From: Streptomyces sp. NBC_01296
GTDB lineage: Bacteria > Actinomycetota > Actinomycetes > Streptomycetales > Streptomycetaceae
Reading direction: 5' to 3'
Length of the DNA stretch: 64,000 nt
Assembly: GCF_035984415.1 (NCBI RefSeq)
Contig: NZ_CP130720.1
Location: forward strand, 2,356,001-2,420,000
The notes beneath the pieces were generated by a model. It ran no database searches, had not been told where the DNA came from, and was given only the letters and a program-made list of their open reading frames with translations. Positions 1 through 8,289 of the stretch are shown piece after piece (position 1 is the stretch's first letter; each line of letters opens with the position of its first letter). The translations under genes were made by a program, and so were the position numbers.

Positions 1-786
1 GCCGCCCGGCACGACGGCGTCACGGTCATCCGCAACGCCTCCTCCAACTACATGGTCCAGGACCTGTGCTTCTTCCTGGAGGCGCTCGGCGTCAAGGTCG
101 AGGGCATCGGCACGACGACCCTGACCGTCCACGGCGTCCCGAACATCGACGTGGACGTGGACTACTCCCCTTCCGAGGACCCGGTCGAGGCGATGAGCCT
201 GCTCGCCGCCGCGGTGGTCACGGAGTCGGAGCTGACGATCCGCCGGGTCCCGATCGAGTTCATGGAGATCGAGCTCGCGGTGCTGGAGGAGATGGGCCTC
301 GACCACGACCGCTCGGCGGAGTACACGGCGGACAACAACCGCACCCGCCTGGTCGACCTGACGGTCCGCCCCTCGAAGCTCGAGGCGCCGATCGACAAGA
401 TCCACCCGATGCCGTTCCCCGGGCTGAACATCGACAACGTCCCGTTCTTCGCGGCCATCGCGGCCGCCGCCCAGGGCCAGACCCTGATCCACGACTGGGT
501 GTACGACAACCGGGCCATCTACCTGACGGACCTGAACCGCCTCGGCGGCCGCCTCCAACTCCTGGACCCCCACCGCGTCCTGGTCGAGGGCCCGACGCGC
601 TGGCGCGCGGCGGAGATGATGTGCCCGCCGGCCCTGCGCCCGGCGGTGGTCGTCCTCCTGGCCATGATGGCGGCGGAGGGCACCTCGGTCCTGCGCAACG
701 TCTACGTCATCAACCGCGGCTACGAGGAACTGGCGGAACGCCTCAACTCGGTGGGCGCCCAGATCGAAATCTTCCGCGACATCTGA
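1..786 (+). CDS. MurA-like UDP-N-acetylglucosamine 1-carboxyvinyltransferase, 3' part
   Basis: Open reading frame entering from the left edge in frame 1; only the C-terminal 261 codons are present, against about 420 residues for MurA. The family transfers enolpyruvate to UDP-GlcNAc in the first committed step of peptidoglycan synthesis in the cytoplasm. Recognisable family blocks are DLCFFLEALGVKVEGIGTTT, the repeated EPSP-fold segments and the C-terminal NRGYEELAERLNSVGAQIE. The usual loop FPTDMQ, which carries a catalytic Asp, reads FPGLNIDN, and the usual DLRAS loop reads PALRPA. The protein is therefore a divergent paralogue whose catalytic competence is uncertain. The N-terminal catalytic Cys region lies outside the window. 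Confidence 0.85.
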   Translation, partial: AARHDGVTVIRNASSNYMVQDLCFFLEALGVKVEGIGTTTLTVHGVPNIDVDVDYSPSEDPVEAMSLLAAAVVTESELTIRRVPIEFMEIELAVLEEMGLDHDRSAEYTADNNRTRLVDLTVRPSKLEAPIDKIHPMPFPGLNIDNVPFFAAIAAAAQGQTLIHDWVYDNRAIYLTDLNRLGGRLQLLDPHRVLVEGPTRWRAAEMMCPPALRPAVVVLLAMMAAEGTSVLRNVYVINRGYEELAERLNSVGAQIEIFRDI

Positions 787-856
787 TGCGGCGGTAGGTC
801 CGGGCGCCCCGGACCCCGCACGGCGGGCACCCGGGAGCCCGGGACCGCCGCCGCGC

Positions 857-1135
857 GTGGGCCGGCCGTGCCCGGACAAGGCCGGCGCCGCCCTCGCCCC
901 CTCCAAGGCCCCGGCGGCGAGCCGGACTCCCGCCCCGCCGAAGCCGAAGACCTCGCCCCCGACGGACGGCGGCTCCACCGGCGGTGACGGCGGCGGCAGC
1001 GGTGGCGGGGGCGGCAGCGGGGGGAGCAGCGTCTACTTCAAGAGCTGCGCCGGGGCGGCGCCCATGCGGCGCGGCCAGCCCGGCTACCGCGAGGCCCTCG
1101 ACCGGGACAAGGGCGGCATCGCCTGCGACAAGTAG
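857..1135 (+). CDS. Small Excalibur-like (calcium-binding) domain protein
   Basis: 92-codon ORF from a GTG. Residues about 1-60 are a Pro/Ala/Lys then Gly/Ser-rich linker; residues 58-92 (YFKSCAGAAP through ALDRDKGGIACDK) match the Excalibur domain found at the C-terminus of exported actinobacterial proteins. The Ca-binding loop DxDxDGxxC has Gly where the third Asp is usual (DRDKGGIAC). No signal peptide is visible and no better upstream start exists in frame, although the frame stays open back into the murA-like gene. It may be a degenerate remnant or have a mis-set start. A hairpin lies directly after the stop. Confidence 0.5.
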   Translation: MGRPCPDKAGAALAPSKAPAASRTPAPPKPKTSPPTDGGSTGGDGGGSGGGGGSGGSSVYFKSCAGAAPMRRGQPGYREALDRDKGGIACDK

Positions 1136-1142
1136 TGACAAA

Positions 1143-1166
1143 AAACCCAAGCCGAACGATGGGTTT
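1143..1166. terminator. Hairpin between the Excalibur ORF and the P450
   Basis: Stem AAACCCA / TGGGTTT with a 10-nt loop. The run of T residues that would complete a rho-independent terminator lies on the minus-strand side (A-tract on the plus strand at 1140-1145). It is therefore a better terminator for minus-strand transcription, although no minus-strand gene is evident here. Confidence 0.5.
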
Positions 1167-1251
1167 GAGCCGCATGGCGGAGCGATCCTCGGCTCCCGCG
1201 GCCCGGGCCCGGCAGAATCGGCCCCGTCGGTACGGTGTCGAGGGGGCGGCC

Positions 1252-2634
1252 ATGGCAGCAGTGGATACACGGACGGAAACCGGTACGGAGGTACCCGCGC
1301 TCGGCGGGATCCCCCTGCTCGGCTCCCTGTTCGACCTGAAATCGGACTCGCTCGGGACCTACCTGCGCGCCCAGCAGCAGCACGGCGACGTCGTGCGGAT
1401 CACCGCCGGCCCGCCGGGGCTGCGCGCCGAGCTGTACTGCGTCTTCTCCGCGGAGGGCGCGCAGCAGGTCCTGGCCTCGGAGTCGGCCAACTTCCGCAAG
1501 GACAACGCCTTCTACCAGGAGATCCGGGACTCCTTCGGCAACGGCCTGCTGACCAGCCAGGACGAGGACTACCTGCGCCAGCGCCGGCTGGTCCAGCCGC
1601 TGTTCACCAAGCGCCGGGTGGACGGGTACGCCGGCGCGGTCGCGGCCGAGACCCGGGCGGTCGTCGCGGGCTGGGGGCAGGCCCCCGGCGGTGTGGTCGA
1701 CGTCGGCGAGGAGATGATGCAGCTCGCCCTGCGCGCGGTCGCCCGGATCCTCTTCGGCACCGACGTGGAGGCCACCGTCGACGTCGTCGACCGGTGTTTT
1801 CCGGTCATCACGGATTACGTGCTGCGCCGCGGCTACTCCCCGGCCAACATCCCGCGTACCTGGCCCACGCCGGGCAACAAGCGGGCGGCCGCCGCGATGG
1901 ACGAGCTGTACGCGGTGTGCGACAAGATCATCGCCGAGCGGCGCAGCGGGGCCGCGGCCGGGGGCGAGGACCTGCTGAGCCTGCTGGCCGCCGCCACGAG
2001 CACGGACGACGGGGAGTTCGACGCCGCCGAGCTGCGCGACCAGGTACTCGTCTTCCTGCTCGCCGGCCACGAGACGACGGCCACCTCGCTCGCCTTCTCC
2101 CTGCACCTGCTGGCCCGACACCCCGAGCAGCAGGCGCGGGCCCGGGAGGAGATCTCCCGCGTACTGGGCGACCGTACGCCGCAGGCCGCCGACCTGGACC
2201 GGCTCCCGTACCTCACGCAGGTCCTCAAGGAGGCGATGCGGCTCTACCCGGCCGCCCCGGTCATCGGCCGCAGCTCGGTCGCGGCCACCGAGGTCGGGGG
2301 ACGGACCATCCCGGCGGGCTCGGACGTGATCCTGGCTCCGTGGGTGACGCACCGGCACCCCCGGTACTGGCCGGACCCGGACCGCTTCGACCCGGACCGC
2401 TTCACCCCGGAGGCGGAGGCCGGCCGCCCGCGCTACGCCTGGTTCCCGTTCGGCGGCGGCCCGCGCGCCTGCATCGGGCAGCACTTCTCGATGCTGGAGT
2501 CGGTGATCGCGCTGGCGATGATCCTGCGGGCGTACGAGTTCGAGGCGGTGGACACCGACGTGCCGCTCAGCGCCGGGATCACCCTGCAGGCGGACGGCCC
2601 GATCCGTTGCCGGGTGCGGGGCGCGGCCGGCTGA
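1252..2634 (+). CDS. Cytochrome P450
   Basis: 460-residue soluble bacterial P450. Visible motifs in order are the I-helix oxygen-binding AGHETTA, the K-helix ExxR in KEAMRLYP, the PDRFDPDRF meander and the haem-binding loop FGGGPRACIG with proximal Cys407. These identify a haem-thiolate monooxygenase that needs a ferredoxin/reductase partner; none is adjacent. The substrate cannot be told from the sequence. The frame is open from 1135, but ATG 1252 is chosen because a purine-rich GAGGGGG lies just upstream and MAAVDTRTETG leads straight into the P450 N-terminus (PALGGIPLLGSLFDL). It stands alone, convergent with the MFS gene. Confidence 0.92.
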   Translation: MAAVDTRTETGTEVPALGGIPLLGSLFDLKSDSLGTYLRAQQQHGDVVRITAGPPGLRAELYCVFSAEGAQQVLASESANFRKDNAFYQEIRDSFGNGLLTSQDEDYLRQRRLVQPLFTKRRVDGYAGAVAAETRAVVAGWGQAPGGVVDVGEEMMQLALRAVARILFGTDVEATVDVVDRCFPVITDYVLRRGYSPANIPRTWPTPGNKRAAAAMDELYAVCDKIIAERRSGAAAGGEDLLSLLAAATSTDDGEFDAAELRDQVLVFLLAGHETTATSLAFSLHLLARHPEQQARAREEISRVLGDRTPQAADLDRLPYLTQVLKEAMRLYPAAPVIGRSSVAATEVGGRTIPAGSDVILAPWVTHRHPRYWPDPDRFDPDRFTPEAEAGRPRYAWFPFGGGPRACIGQHFSMLESVIALAMILRAYEFEAVDTDVPLSAGITLQADGPIRCRVRGAAG

Positions 2635-2670
2635 GACGCCCGAGCGGCATGGTTCCGCCGCCTGCACGTC

Positions 2671-4218
2671 TCAGGCGGCGGCCGGGGCGTGGTGGCCCTT
2701 GAGGCGTTCCAGGTCCGAGGGGCGGACCTGGATGGCGAACAGGGCGATGAGCGCCGCGACCAGGGCAAAGCAGGCGGCGACGATGAACGCGGCGCTCACG
2801 CCCGAGGTGAGCACCTGGTCGCCCCACGGGTCCGGCAGCTGGCCGGTCCGCAGGAAGAGGGCTTTCTGGACGGGGTCGGCCTGGCTCAGGAAGGCCGGGA
2901 CCTGGTCGTGGGCCTCGTTGCGGCTGGCCGTGCCGAACACCGTGACCAGGATGGACAGGCCCAGCGATCCGCCCACCTGCTGCGTCGTGTTGAGCAGTCC
3001 GGACGCCGCGCCCGACTCCCGGTCGGCGACGTTGGAGAGGGCCATCAGGGTCAGCGAGACGAACTGCATGCCCATGCCGAGGCTGAACACGAGTATCGGG
3101 CCCAGGATGCTGCCGAGGTACGTCGAGTCGATGCCGGTCTGCGTCAGCCAGGCGAGCCCGGCCGCCGAGCACAGGGCGCCCGTCACCATGAAGGGTTTCG
3201 GCCCGATCTTGGGCAGGAGCTGCGAGGTGATGCCCGCGCCGACGGCGATGACGACGCTGACCGGCAGGAACGCGAGGCCGGCCTGGATCGGGCTGAAGTC
3301 CAGTACGTTCTGCACGAACAGGGTCAGGAAGAAGAACATGCCGAACATCGCGCAGGCGAGGAAGAGCATGATGCCGTAGGACCCGGCCCGGTTGCGGTCG
3401 GCGAACATGTGCAGCGGGGTGATCGGCTGCGGCGAGCGGCGCTCGTTGAGGAAGAACAGCAGGAGCAGGACCACGGCCGCCCCGAAGGAGCCGAGGGTGA
3501 CGGGGTCGGTCCAGCCTTCCTGGGAGGCGCGGATGAAGCCGTAGACGAGCGCGACCATGCCCGTGGTGGACAAGAGCGCGCCGGCGAAGTCGAAGTGTCC
3601 GGGGTGGCGTTCGGACTCGTGGATGACGCGTCGGGCCATCACGGCGATGGCCAGGGCGATCGGGACGTTGACGAAGAGCACCCAGCGCCAGTTGAGCCAT
3701 TCGACGAGGATGCCGCCGGCCAGCAGTCCGATCGCGCCGCCGCCCGCCGAGACGGCGGCGAACACGCCGAACGCCCGGTTGCGCGCCGGGCCTTCGTGGA
3801 ACGTGGTGGTGATCAGTGCGAGGGCGGTCGGCGAGGCGATGGCGCCGCCGACGCCCTGCAGGGCCCGGGCGGCCATCAGCTGGCCCTCGTTCTGGGCGAG
3901 GCCGCCGAGCAGCGAGGCCAGGCCGAAGAGCAGGATGCCGAAGATGAACACGCGTTTGCGGCCGAGGATGTCGCCGACGCGTCCGCCGAGGAGGAGCAGT
4001 CCGCCGAAGGTGAGGGTGTAGGCGTTGACGACCCAGGACAGGCTCTCGGTGGAGAAACCGAGGGCGGTCTGGATGTGCGGCAGCGCGATGTTCACGATGG
4101 TGATGTCGAGGACGACCATCAGCTGGCACGAGGCGATGACGAACAGCGCCAGGCCGTTGCCGCTGCCCCGGACCTTGCCGTCGGTCCCCTTGCTGGTCGG
4201 CGTTGCGTTCCGGTCCAC
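2671..4218 (-). CDS. MFS transporter, DHA2 (EmrB/QacA) family
   Basis: Integral membrane protein of about 515 residues, the length of 14-helix DHA2 antiporters. Family signatures are VVLDITIVNIALPHIQ in the first helix, GRKRVFIFGILLFGLASLL in the loop 2-3 region and ARALQGVGGAIASPTAL in helix 4-5. It is probably a proton-coupled exporter; specificity is unknown. GTG 4218 is preferred; ATG 4275 would add 19 residues of non-membrane sequence and lies nearer the regulatory motif. No clear ribosome-binding site is seen for either. It is transcribed divergently from the dipeptidyl-peptidase gene and shares a 97-bp intergenic region containing a copy of the 15-bp GntR-type motif, so it may belong to the same regulon. 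Confidence 0.88.
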   Translation of the reverse strand: MDRNATPTSKGTDGKVRGSGNGLALFVIASCQLMVVLDITIVNIALPHIQTALGFSTESLSWVVNAYTLTFGGLLLLGGRVGDILGRKRVFIFGILLFGLASLLGGLAQNEGQLMAARALQGVGGAIASPTALALITTTFHEGPARNRAFGVFAAVSAGGGAIGLLAGGILVEWLNWRWVLFVNVPIALAIAVMARRVIHESERHPGHFDFAGALLSTTGMVALVYGFIRASQEGWTDPVTLGSFGAAVVLLLLFFLNERRSPQPITPLHMFADRNRAGSYGIMLFLACAMFGMFFFLTLFVQNVLDFSPIQAGLAFLPVSVVIAVGAGITSQLLPKIGPKPFMVTGALCSAAGLAWLTQTGIDSTYLGSILGPILVFSLGMGMQFVSLTLMALSNVADRESGAASGLLNTTQQVGGSLGLSILVTVFGTASRNEAHDQVPAFLSQADPVQKALFLRTGQLPDPWGDQVLTSGVSAAFIVAACFALVAALIALFAIQVRPSDLERLKGHHAPAAA

Positions 4219-4281
4219 CTTGTCGACGCTAAACCTGCTACCGGGGGTACACCACTCGAATGGTCTAGGCTGCATGACATG

Positions 4282-4309
4282 TACAGTGTGCCATTTCACA
4301 TGACACACT
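4282..4309. promoter_or_regulatory. Putative GntR-regulon operator, site A
   Basis: GTGCCATTTCACATG at 4288-4302 matches the motif found at five other promoters in this locus. It is flanked by an exact 6-bp inverted repeat, AGTGTG (4285-4290) and CACACT (4304-4309). A possible -10 TACAGT sits at 4282-4287, so the motif would overlap the start of the dipeptidyl-peptidase transcript and block it. The MFS gene on the other strand begins about 70 bp away. Confidence 0.6.
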
Positions 4310-4315
4310 ACGATC

Positions 4316-6385
4316 ATGGATGACTTCCTCAGGCTCTCCGCGAGCACCGGCCGCTTCACGTACGGCGCCCCGCGCGCGTTCTCCTTCGGGGACGACGGCC
4401 GGCTGCTCTGGTTCCTCCGCTCCACCGGCCCCGCCGACGCCTTCGACAGCCTCTGGGTCCTGGACACCGCCACCGGCACCGAGACCCGCCTCGCCGACCC
4501 CCGCGAGCTGTCCCCCGAGCCGGGCATCCTGCCGCCCGCCGAGCGCCGGCTGCGGGAGCGGATCCGGCTGGTCGCCGCCGGGATCGGCTCGTACGCGCTC
4601 TCCGGCGACGGCCGCAGCGCGGTGTTCCCGCTGTACGGGCGGCTGTACCGGGTCAGGTACGAGGGCAGTCGCGCGGTCGAGGAGGTTCCGGCCGCCGGAC
4701 CCGCCCTCGACCCGCGGCTCGACGCCGACGGCACCCGCACCGCCTACGTCACCGACGACGCCCTGTACACCCACCCGGGCGGCCGGATCAGCCCCGCCGA
4801 CGGAGCCCGCTGGGGCGTGGCGGAGTTCGCCGCCGCCGAGGAGCTGGACCGGGGCCGGGGCCACTGGTGGTCCCCCGACGGGCAGGCCCTGCTCGCCGCC
4901 CGCGTCGACGAATCCGCCCTCCAGCGGCGCCACTTCGCCGACCCCGCGCACCCCGAGCTCCCGCCCGAGGACTTCGCGTACCCCGAGGCGGGCGGGCCCA
5001 ACGCCGACGTCCAGCTGTGGGTGCTCGGGCTCGACGGCGCCCGGGTGCGGCTCGACTGGGACGCCGAGGCGTACCCGTACGTCTCCGACGCCGACTGGCC
5101 GGCCGATGACGCGGCGGAACGGGAGATCCTGCTGACCGTCCAGGACCGGCTCCAGAGTTGCGTCCTGCTGCTCTCCGCCGACCCGGCCACCGGCCGTACC
5201 CGCGAGCTCTCCCGCACCACCCACCCCCACTGGGTCGACCCGATGCTGCCCGGCACCCCGGCCCGGCTCGCCGACGGCCGGATGCTCACCGCCGCCGACA
5301 GCCCGGACGGCGCCGCCCGCGGCCTCGCCGTCGACGGGAAACCGCTGACCGGGGACGGGGTCCAGGTCCGCCGGGTGGCCGGCGTCCACGGCGAGCGCCT
5401 CCTGATCGAGGCCGGGCAGCGCGACCCTGCCGAGCAGCAGGTCCTGCTCCTCGACCCCGCCACCGGGGAGCTGACCCCGCTGGCCGACGGACCCGGGGTG
5501 CACAGCGTCCAGGCCTCCGCCGGAACGCTGCTGCTGACCTCCGCCGACGCCGACGGGATCCGGCGGACCGTACGCACCGCCGACGGGCGGGAGTTCGCTC
5601 CGGCCGACCTCTCCGCGCCACTGCCGTACCGGGTGGTGCCGCTGCTGGAGCGGGTCACCGAGCACGCCGTCCCCACCGCGGTGGTGTTCCCCCGCGGCCA
5701 CGTCCCCGGCCGGCGGCTGCCCGTCCTCATGGACAGCTACGGCGGCCCCGGCTTCCAGGACGTGTCCGCCGAGCCGCGCCGCTGGCAGCACCGCCAGTGG
5801 TGGGCCGACCGGGGCTTCGCGGTGGTGACCGTCGACAACCGCGGAACCCCGTACGTCTCCCCCGCCTTCACCCACGCCGTGTACCGCGGGTTCTCCGAGG
5901 TCACCCTGGACGACCAGGTCGCGGCCCTGCACGCACTCGGCGAACGCCACCCGGACCTGGACCTGGGCCGGGTCGGGGTACGCGGCTGGTCGTACGGCGG
6001 CTACCTGTCCGCGATGGCGGTGCTGCGCCGCCCGGACGTCTTCCACGCGGCGGCGGCCGGGGCCGCGCCGACCGACTTCCGGCACTACGACACCGCGTAC
6101 ACCGAGCGCTACCTCGGCCTCCCGCAGGAGAACCCCGAGGTCTACGAACGGGACTCCCTCATCCCCGACGCCCCGAACCTGATCCGGCCGCTGCTGCTGG
6201 TCACGGGCCTGGCCGACGACAACGTCCACCCCTCGCACACCCTGCGCCTCTCCCAGGCCCTGACCGACGCAGGCCGCCCGCACCAGCTCCTGGCCCTGCC
6301 CGGCGTCACCCACATGACCCCGAACGGCACGAAGGAGAAGCTCATGGCCCTGGAACTGGAGTTCTTCCGCCGCGAACTGGCCTGA
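4316..6385 (+). CDS. Dipeptidyl-peptidase IV-type serine peptidase (S9 family)
   Basis: 689 residues: an N-terminal beta-propeller (about 1-440) followed by an alpha/beta-hydrolase domain. The catalytic triad can be placed: Ser559 in GWSYGG, Asp634 in TGLADDNVH and His666 in GVTHMTP, with spacing as in S9B enzymes. The family removes Xaa-Pro dipeptides from peptide N-termini. No signal peptide is seen, so the enzyme should act in the cytoplasm on imported peptides, which fits its place beside a peptide ABC transporter, an Xaa-Pro aminopeptidase and a collagenase. The ATG at 4316 lies a few bases after a copy of the regulon motif, with no strong ribosome-binding site. A prolyl oligopeptidase-like specificity is possible. 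Confidence 0.9.
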   Translation: MDDFLRLSASTGRFTYGAPRAFSFGDDGRLLWFLRSTGPADAFDSLWVLDTATGTETRLADPRELSPEPGILPPAERRLRERIRLVAAGIGSYALSGDGRSAVFPLYGRLYRVRYEGSRAVEEVPAAGPALDPRLDADGTRTAYVTDDALYTHPGGRISPADGARWGVAEFAAAEELDRGRGHWWSPDGQALLAARVDESALQRRHFADPAHPELPPEDFAYPEAGGPNADVQLWVLGLDGARVRLDWDAEAYPYVSDADWPADDAAEREILLTVQDRLQSCVLLLSADPATGRTRELSRTTHPHWVDPMLPGTPARLADGRMLTAADSPDGAARGLAVDGKPLTGDGVQVRRVAGVHGERLLIEAGQRDPAEQQVLLLDPATGELTPLADGPGVHSVQASAGTLLLTSADADGIRRTVRTADGREFAPADLSAPLPYRVVPLLERVTEHAVPTAVVFPRGHVPGRRLPVLMDSYGGPGFQDVSAEPRRWQHRQWWADRGFAVVTVDNRGTPYVSPAFTHAVYRGFSEVTLDDQVAALHALGERHPDLDLGRVGVRGWSYGGYLSAMAVLRRPDVFHAAAAGAAPTDFRHYDTAYTERYLGLPQENPEVYERDSLIPDAPNLIRPLLLVTGLADDNVHPSHTLRLSQALTDAGRPHQLLALPGVTHMTPNGTKEKLMALELEFFRRELA

Positions 6386-6400
6386 CAGACGGCGGAGCCG

Positions 6401-6434
6401 GCGCCGGCGCACCGTCGGATGCGGGTGCCGGCGC
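6401..6434. terminator. Hairpin between convergent DPP-IV and HAD genes
   Basis: Imperfect inverted repeat GCGCCGGC / GCCGGCGC (6401-6408 and 6427-6434) in the 85-bp convergent intergenic region. There is no T-tract, as is common in high-GC actinobacteria. Confidence 0.4.
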
Positions 6435-6470
6435 AGCCGCCGCGCAATGGCGCCCGGACGGTGACGTCGC

Positions 6471-7148
6471 TCAGCCGGTGACGTCCCGGTGCGCTCCACG
6501 CGCGAAGGCGAGAATCGCCGGCACCGCCTCGTACAGGCTGGTGAAATGCCGGTGCACCCCGTCCACCCGGGTCGGCGTGTTGACACCCCAGACCGTCATC
6601 CCGGCCCGCAGCCCCGACTCGACGCCGGACGGCGCGTCCTCGATGACCAGGCAGTCCTGCGGCGCTGCACCGAGGCGCTCCGCGGCCAGCAGGTAGGGCA
6701 CCGGCGACGGTTTTCCCTCGGCGACGGAGGCGGCGTCCACGACGACGTCCGGGACCGGCAGGCCGGTCCGGGCGAAGCGCCCGCGCACCCGGTGCTCGTA
6801 GTTCGAGGTCACCAGTGCCCAGCGGCCCGCGGGCAGGCCGGCCAGCAGCTCCACCGCGCCGTCGAAGGCGCCGTAGACACCGGACCGGACGTCCTCGTCC
6901 TCCAGCTCGTGCAGCGCAGCCAGGCAGGCCTGCGGGTCCTGCTCCGGGGCCACCTCCGCGAAGGTCTCCAGGGGACGCGTCCGCAGCGCCACCCGGTGGA
7001 CGGCGGCGGGGTCGAGCCCGTGGCGCGCCGCCCACGCCTCCCAGACGCGACGCTGGTTGGCCACCGCGTCGATCAGCGTCCCGTCGACGTCGAAGAGGAC
7101 GTACGGCACGGGGGCCGGACGGGGTGGTCCACCGTTCTCACCGATCAC
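6471..7148 (-). CDS. HAD-superfamily hydrolase (phosphoglycolate phosphatase-like)
   Basis: 225 residues, GTG start. All HAD motifs are present: nucleophile DVDGT (FDVDGTLID), motif II TSN (LVTSNYEH), the conserved Lys in EGKPSPVPY and the metal-binding Asp in VIEDAPSGVESG, together with a helical C1 cap of the beta-phosphoglucomutase/Gph type between motifs I and II. Such enzymes hydrolyse small sugar phosphates; the sequence does not fix the substrate. The gene stands alone between the DPP-IV gene and the end of the peptide transporter operon. Confidence 0.88.
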   Translation of the reverse strand: MIGENGGPPRPAPVPYVLFDVDGTLIDAVANQRRVWEAWAARHGLDPAAVHRVALRTRPLETFAEVAPEQDPQACLAALHELEDEDVRSGVYGAFDGAVELLAGLPAGRWALVTSNYEHRVRGRFARTGLPVPDVVVDAASVAEGKPSPVPYLLAAERLGAAPQDCLVIEDAPSGVESGLRAGMTVWGVNTPTRVDGVHRHFTSLYEAVPAILAFARGAHRDVTG

Positions 7149-7188
7149 GCCGCGATCATGTCATCGGCCGGTCGTACCGCGGACGGCG

Positions 7189-7229
7189 GGAGGCCCCCGG
7201 AGCCGATCGTGTCGGCTCCGGAGGCCTCC
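7189..7229. terminator. Terminator after the peptide ABC transporter operon
   Basis: Eighteen-bp stem with one mismatch (7189-7206 paired with 7212-7229) and a 5-nt loop, lying just beyond the stop of the last transporter gene on the minus strand. A T-rich tail TCTTTCTT follows on the plus strand, so it could act in both directions. Confidence 0.75.
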
Positions 7230-7251
7230 TCTTTCTTCCCCTGGATCCCCG

Positions 7252-8289
7252 TCAGTCACCGGGGAAGTGGCAGGCCACCTCGCGCGAGGCGGCGATCCGG
7301 AGCAGCGGGCGCTCCGTCCGGCAGAGCTCCTGCGCCTTCGGACAGCGCGGGTGGAAGGTGCAGCCCGGGGGCGGTGCGGCCGGGCTCGGCGGGTCGCCGA
7401 GCAGCACGATCCGCTCCCGCCGCCGCTCGGCCGCCGGGTCCGGCAGCGGTACGGCGGACAGCAGCGCCCGGGTGTACGGGTGCTGGGGGTTCTCGTACAG
7501 GGTGCGCTTCTCGCCGATCTCGACGATCCGGCCGAGGTACATGACGGCGACCCGGTCGCTGACCCGTTTCACCACGGACAGGTCGTGCGCGATGAACACG
7601 TAGGCCAGGCCGAGTTCGCGGCGCAGGCGCTCCATCAGGTTGACGATCTGCGCCTGGACGGAGACGTCGAGCGCGGAGACGGGCTCGTCGGCGACGATCA
7701 GCCGGGGGCTGGTGGCCAGTGAGCGGGCGATCCCGATGCGCTGGGCCTGGCCGCCGGAGAACTCGTGCGGGTAGCGGTCGATGTGCTCCGGGATCAGCCC
7801 GACCAGGTCCATCAGCTCGGCCGCCCGGCGTCGCGCGTCGGAGGCCGACCAGCCCTGCACGAGCAGCGGGTCGGAGATGATCCGGGCCACCGTCTGGCGG
7901 GGGTTGAGGGAGGAGTGCGGGTCCTGGAAGACCATCTGGAGGTGGCGGCGCAGCGGACGGAGTCTTCCTTGCGGAAGCCGGGTGATGTCCCGTCCGTCGA
8001 AGGCGATGCTGCCCGAGGTGGGCTCCAGCAGCCGCACCAGCATCCGGCCGGTGGTGGACTTCCCGCAGCCCGACTCGCCCACCAGGCCGAGGGTTTCGCC
8101 CGCCGCCAGATCGAAGGAGATCCCGTCGACGGCGCGCACGGGCGCCCCCCGGCGCCCGGACGCGGAGCGTCTGCCGGGGAAGGCCATGGTGAGATCGCGT
8201 ACGGACAGCAGCGGATCGGGCGGCGCCGGGTCCGTCCCGGCACGGGCCGTCCGTGGCGTGGTGTCCGGGGGGCGGGCCTCTACGGTCAT
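7252..8289 (-). CDS. dppF: Peptide ABC transporter ATPase, DppF type
   Basis: 345 residues. Walker A is GESGCGKST, the signature is FSGGQAQRIGIARSLA and Walker B is LIVADEPVSALDVS. The C-terminus carries the oligopeptide/dipeptide ATPase extension with a Cys cluster (CTFHPRCPKAQELC) typical of DppF/OppF. It energises import with DppD. The start at 8289 overlaps the stop of dppD by ATGA, so the 35-residue Pro/Asp-rich extension encoded upstream in this frame is taken as a shadow. It is the last gene of a five-gene minus-strand operon and is followed by a strong hairpin. Confidence 0.92.
   Translation of the reverse strand: MTVEARPPDTTPRTARAGTDPAPPDPLLSVRDLTMAFPGRRSASGRRGAPVRAVDGISFDLAAGETLGLVGESGCGKSTTGRMLVRLLEPTSGSIAFDGRDITRLPQGRLRPLRRHLQMVFQDPHSSLNPRQTVARIISDPLLVQGWSASDARRRAAELMDLVGLIPEHIDRYPHEFSGGQAQRIGIARSLATSPRLIVADEPVSALDVSVQAQIVNLMERLRRELGLAYVFIAHDLSVVKRVSDRVAVMYLGRIVEIGEKRTLYENPQHPYTRALLSAVPLPDPAAERRRERIVLLGDPPSPAAPPPGCTFHPRCPKAQELCRTERPLLRIAASREVACHFPGD

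Noticed and set aside
984..2702. A 572-codon plus-strand frame and a 527-codon minus-strand frame over the P450
   Set aside because: Arg/Pro/Gly-rich translations with no motif; the P450 frame explains the region.
1252..4218. A small natural-product cluster (P450 plus efflux pump)
   Set aside because: No core biosynthetic enzyme is nearby, and the efflux gene shares an operator with the peptidase locus.
2689..4323. A 544-codon plus-strand frame antisense to the MFS gene
   Set aside because: Low-complexity Gly/Asp/Glu/Arg translation with no domain; shadow of a strong membrane-protein gene.
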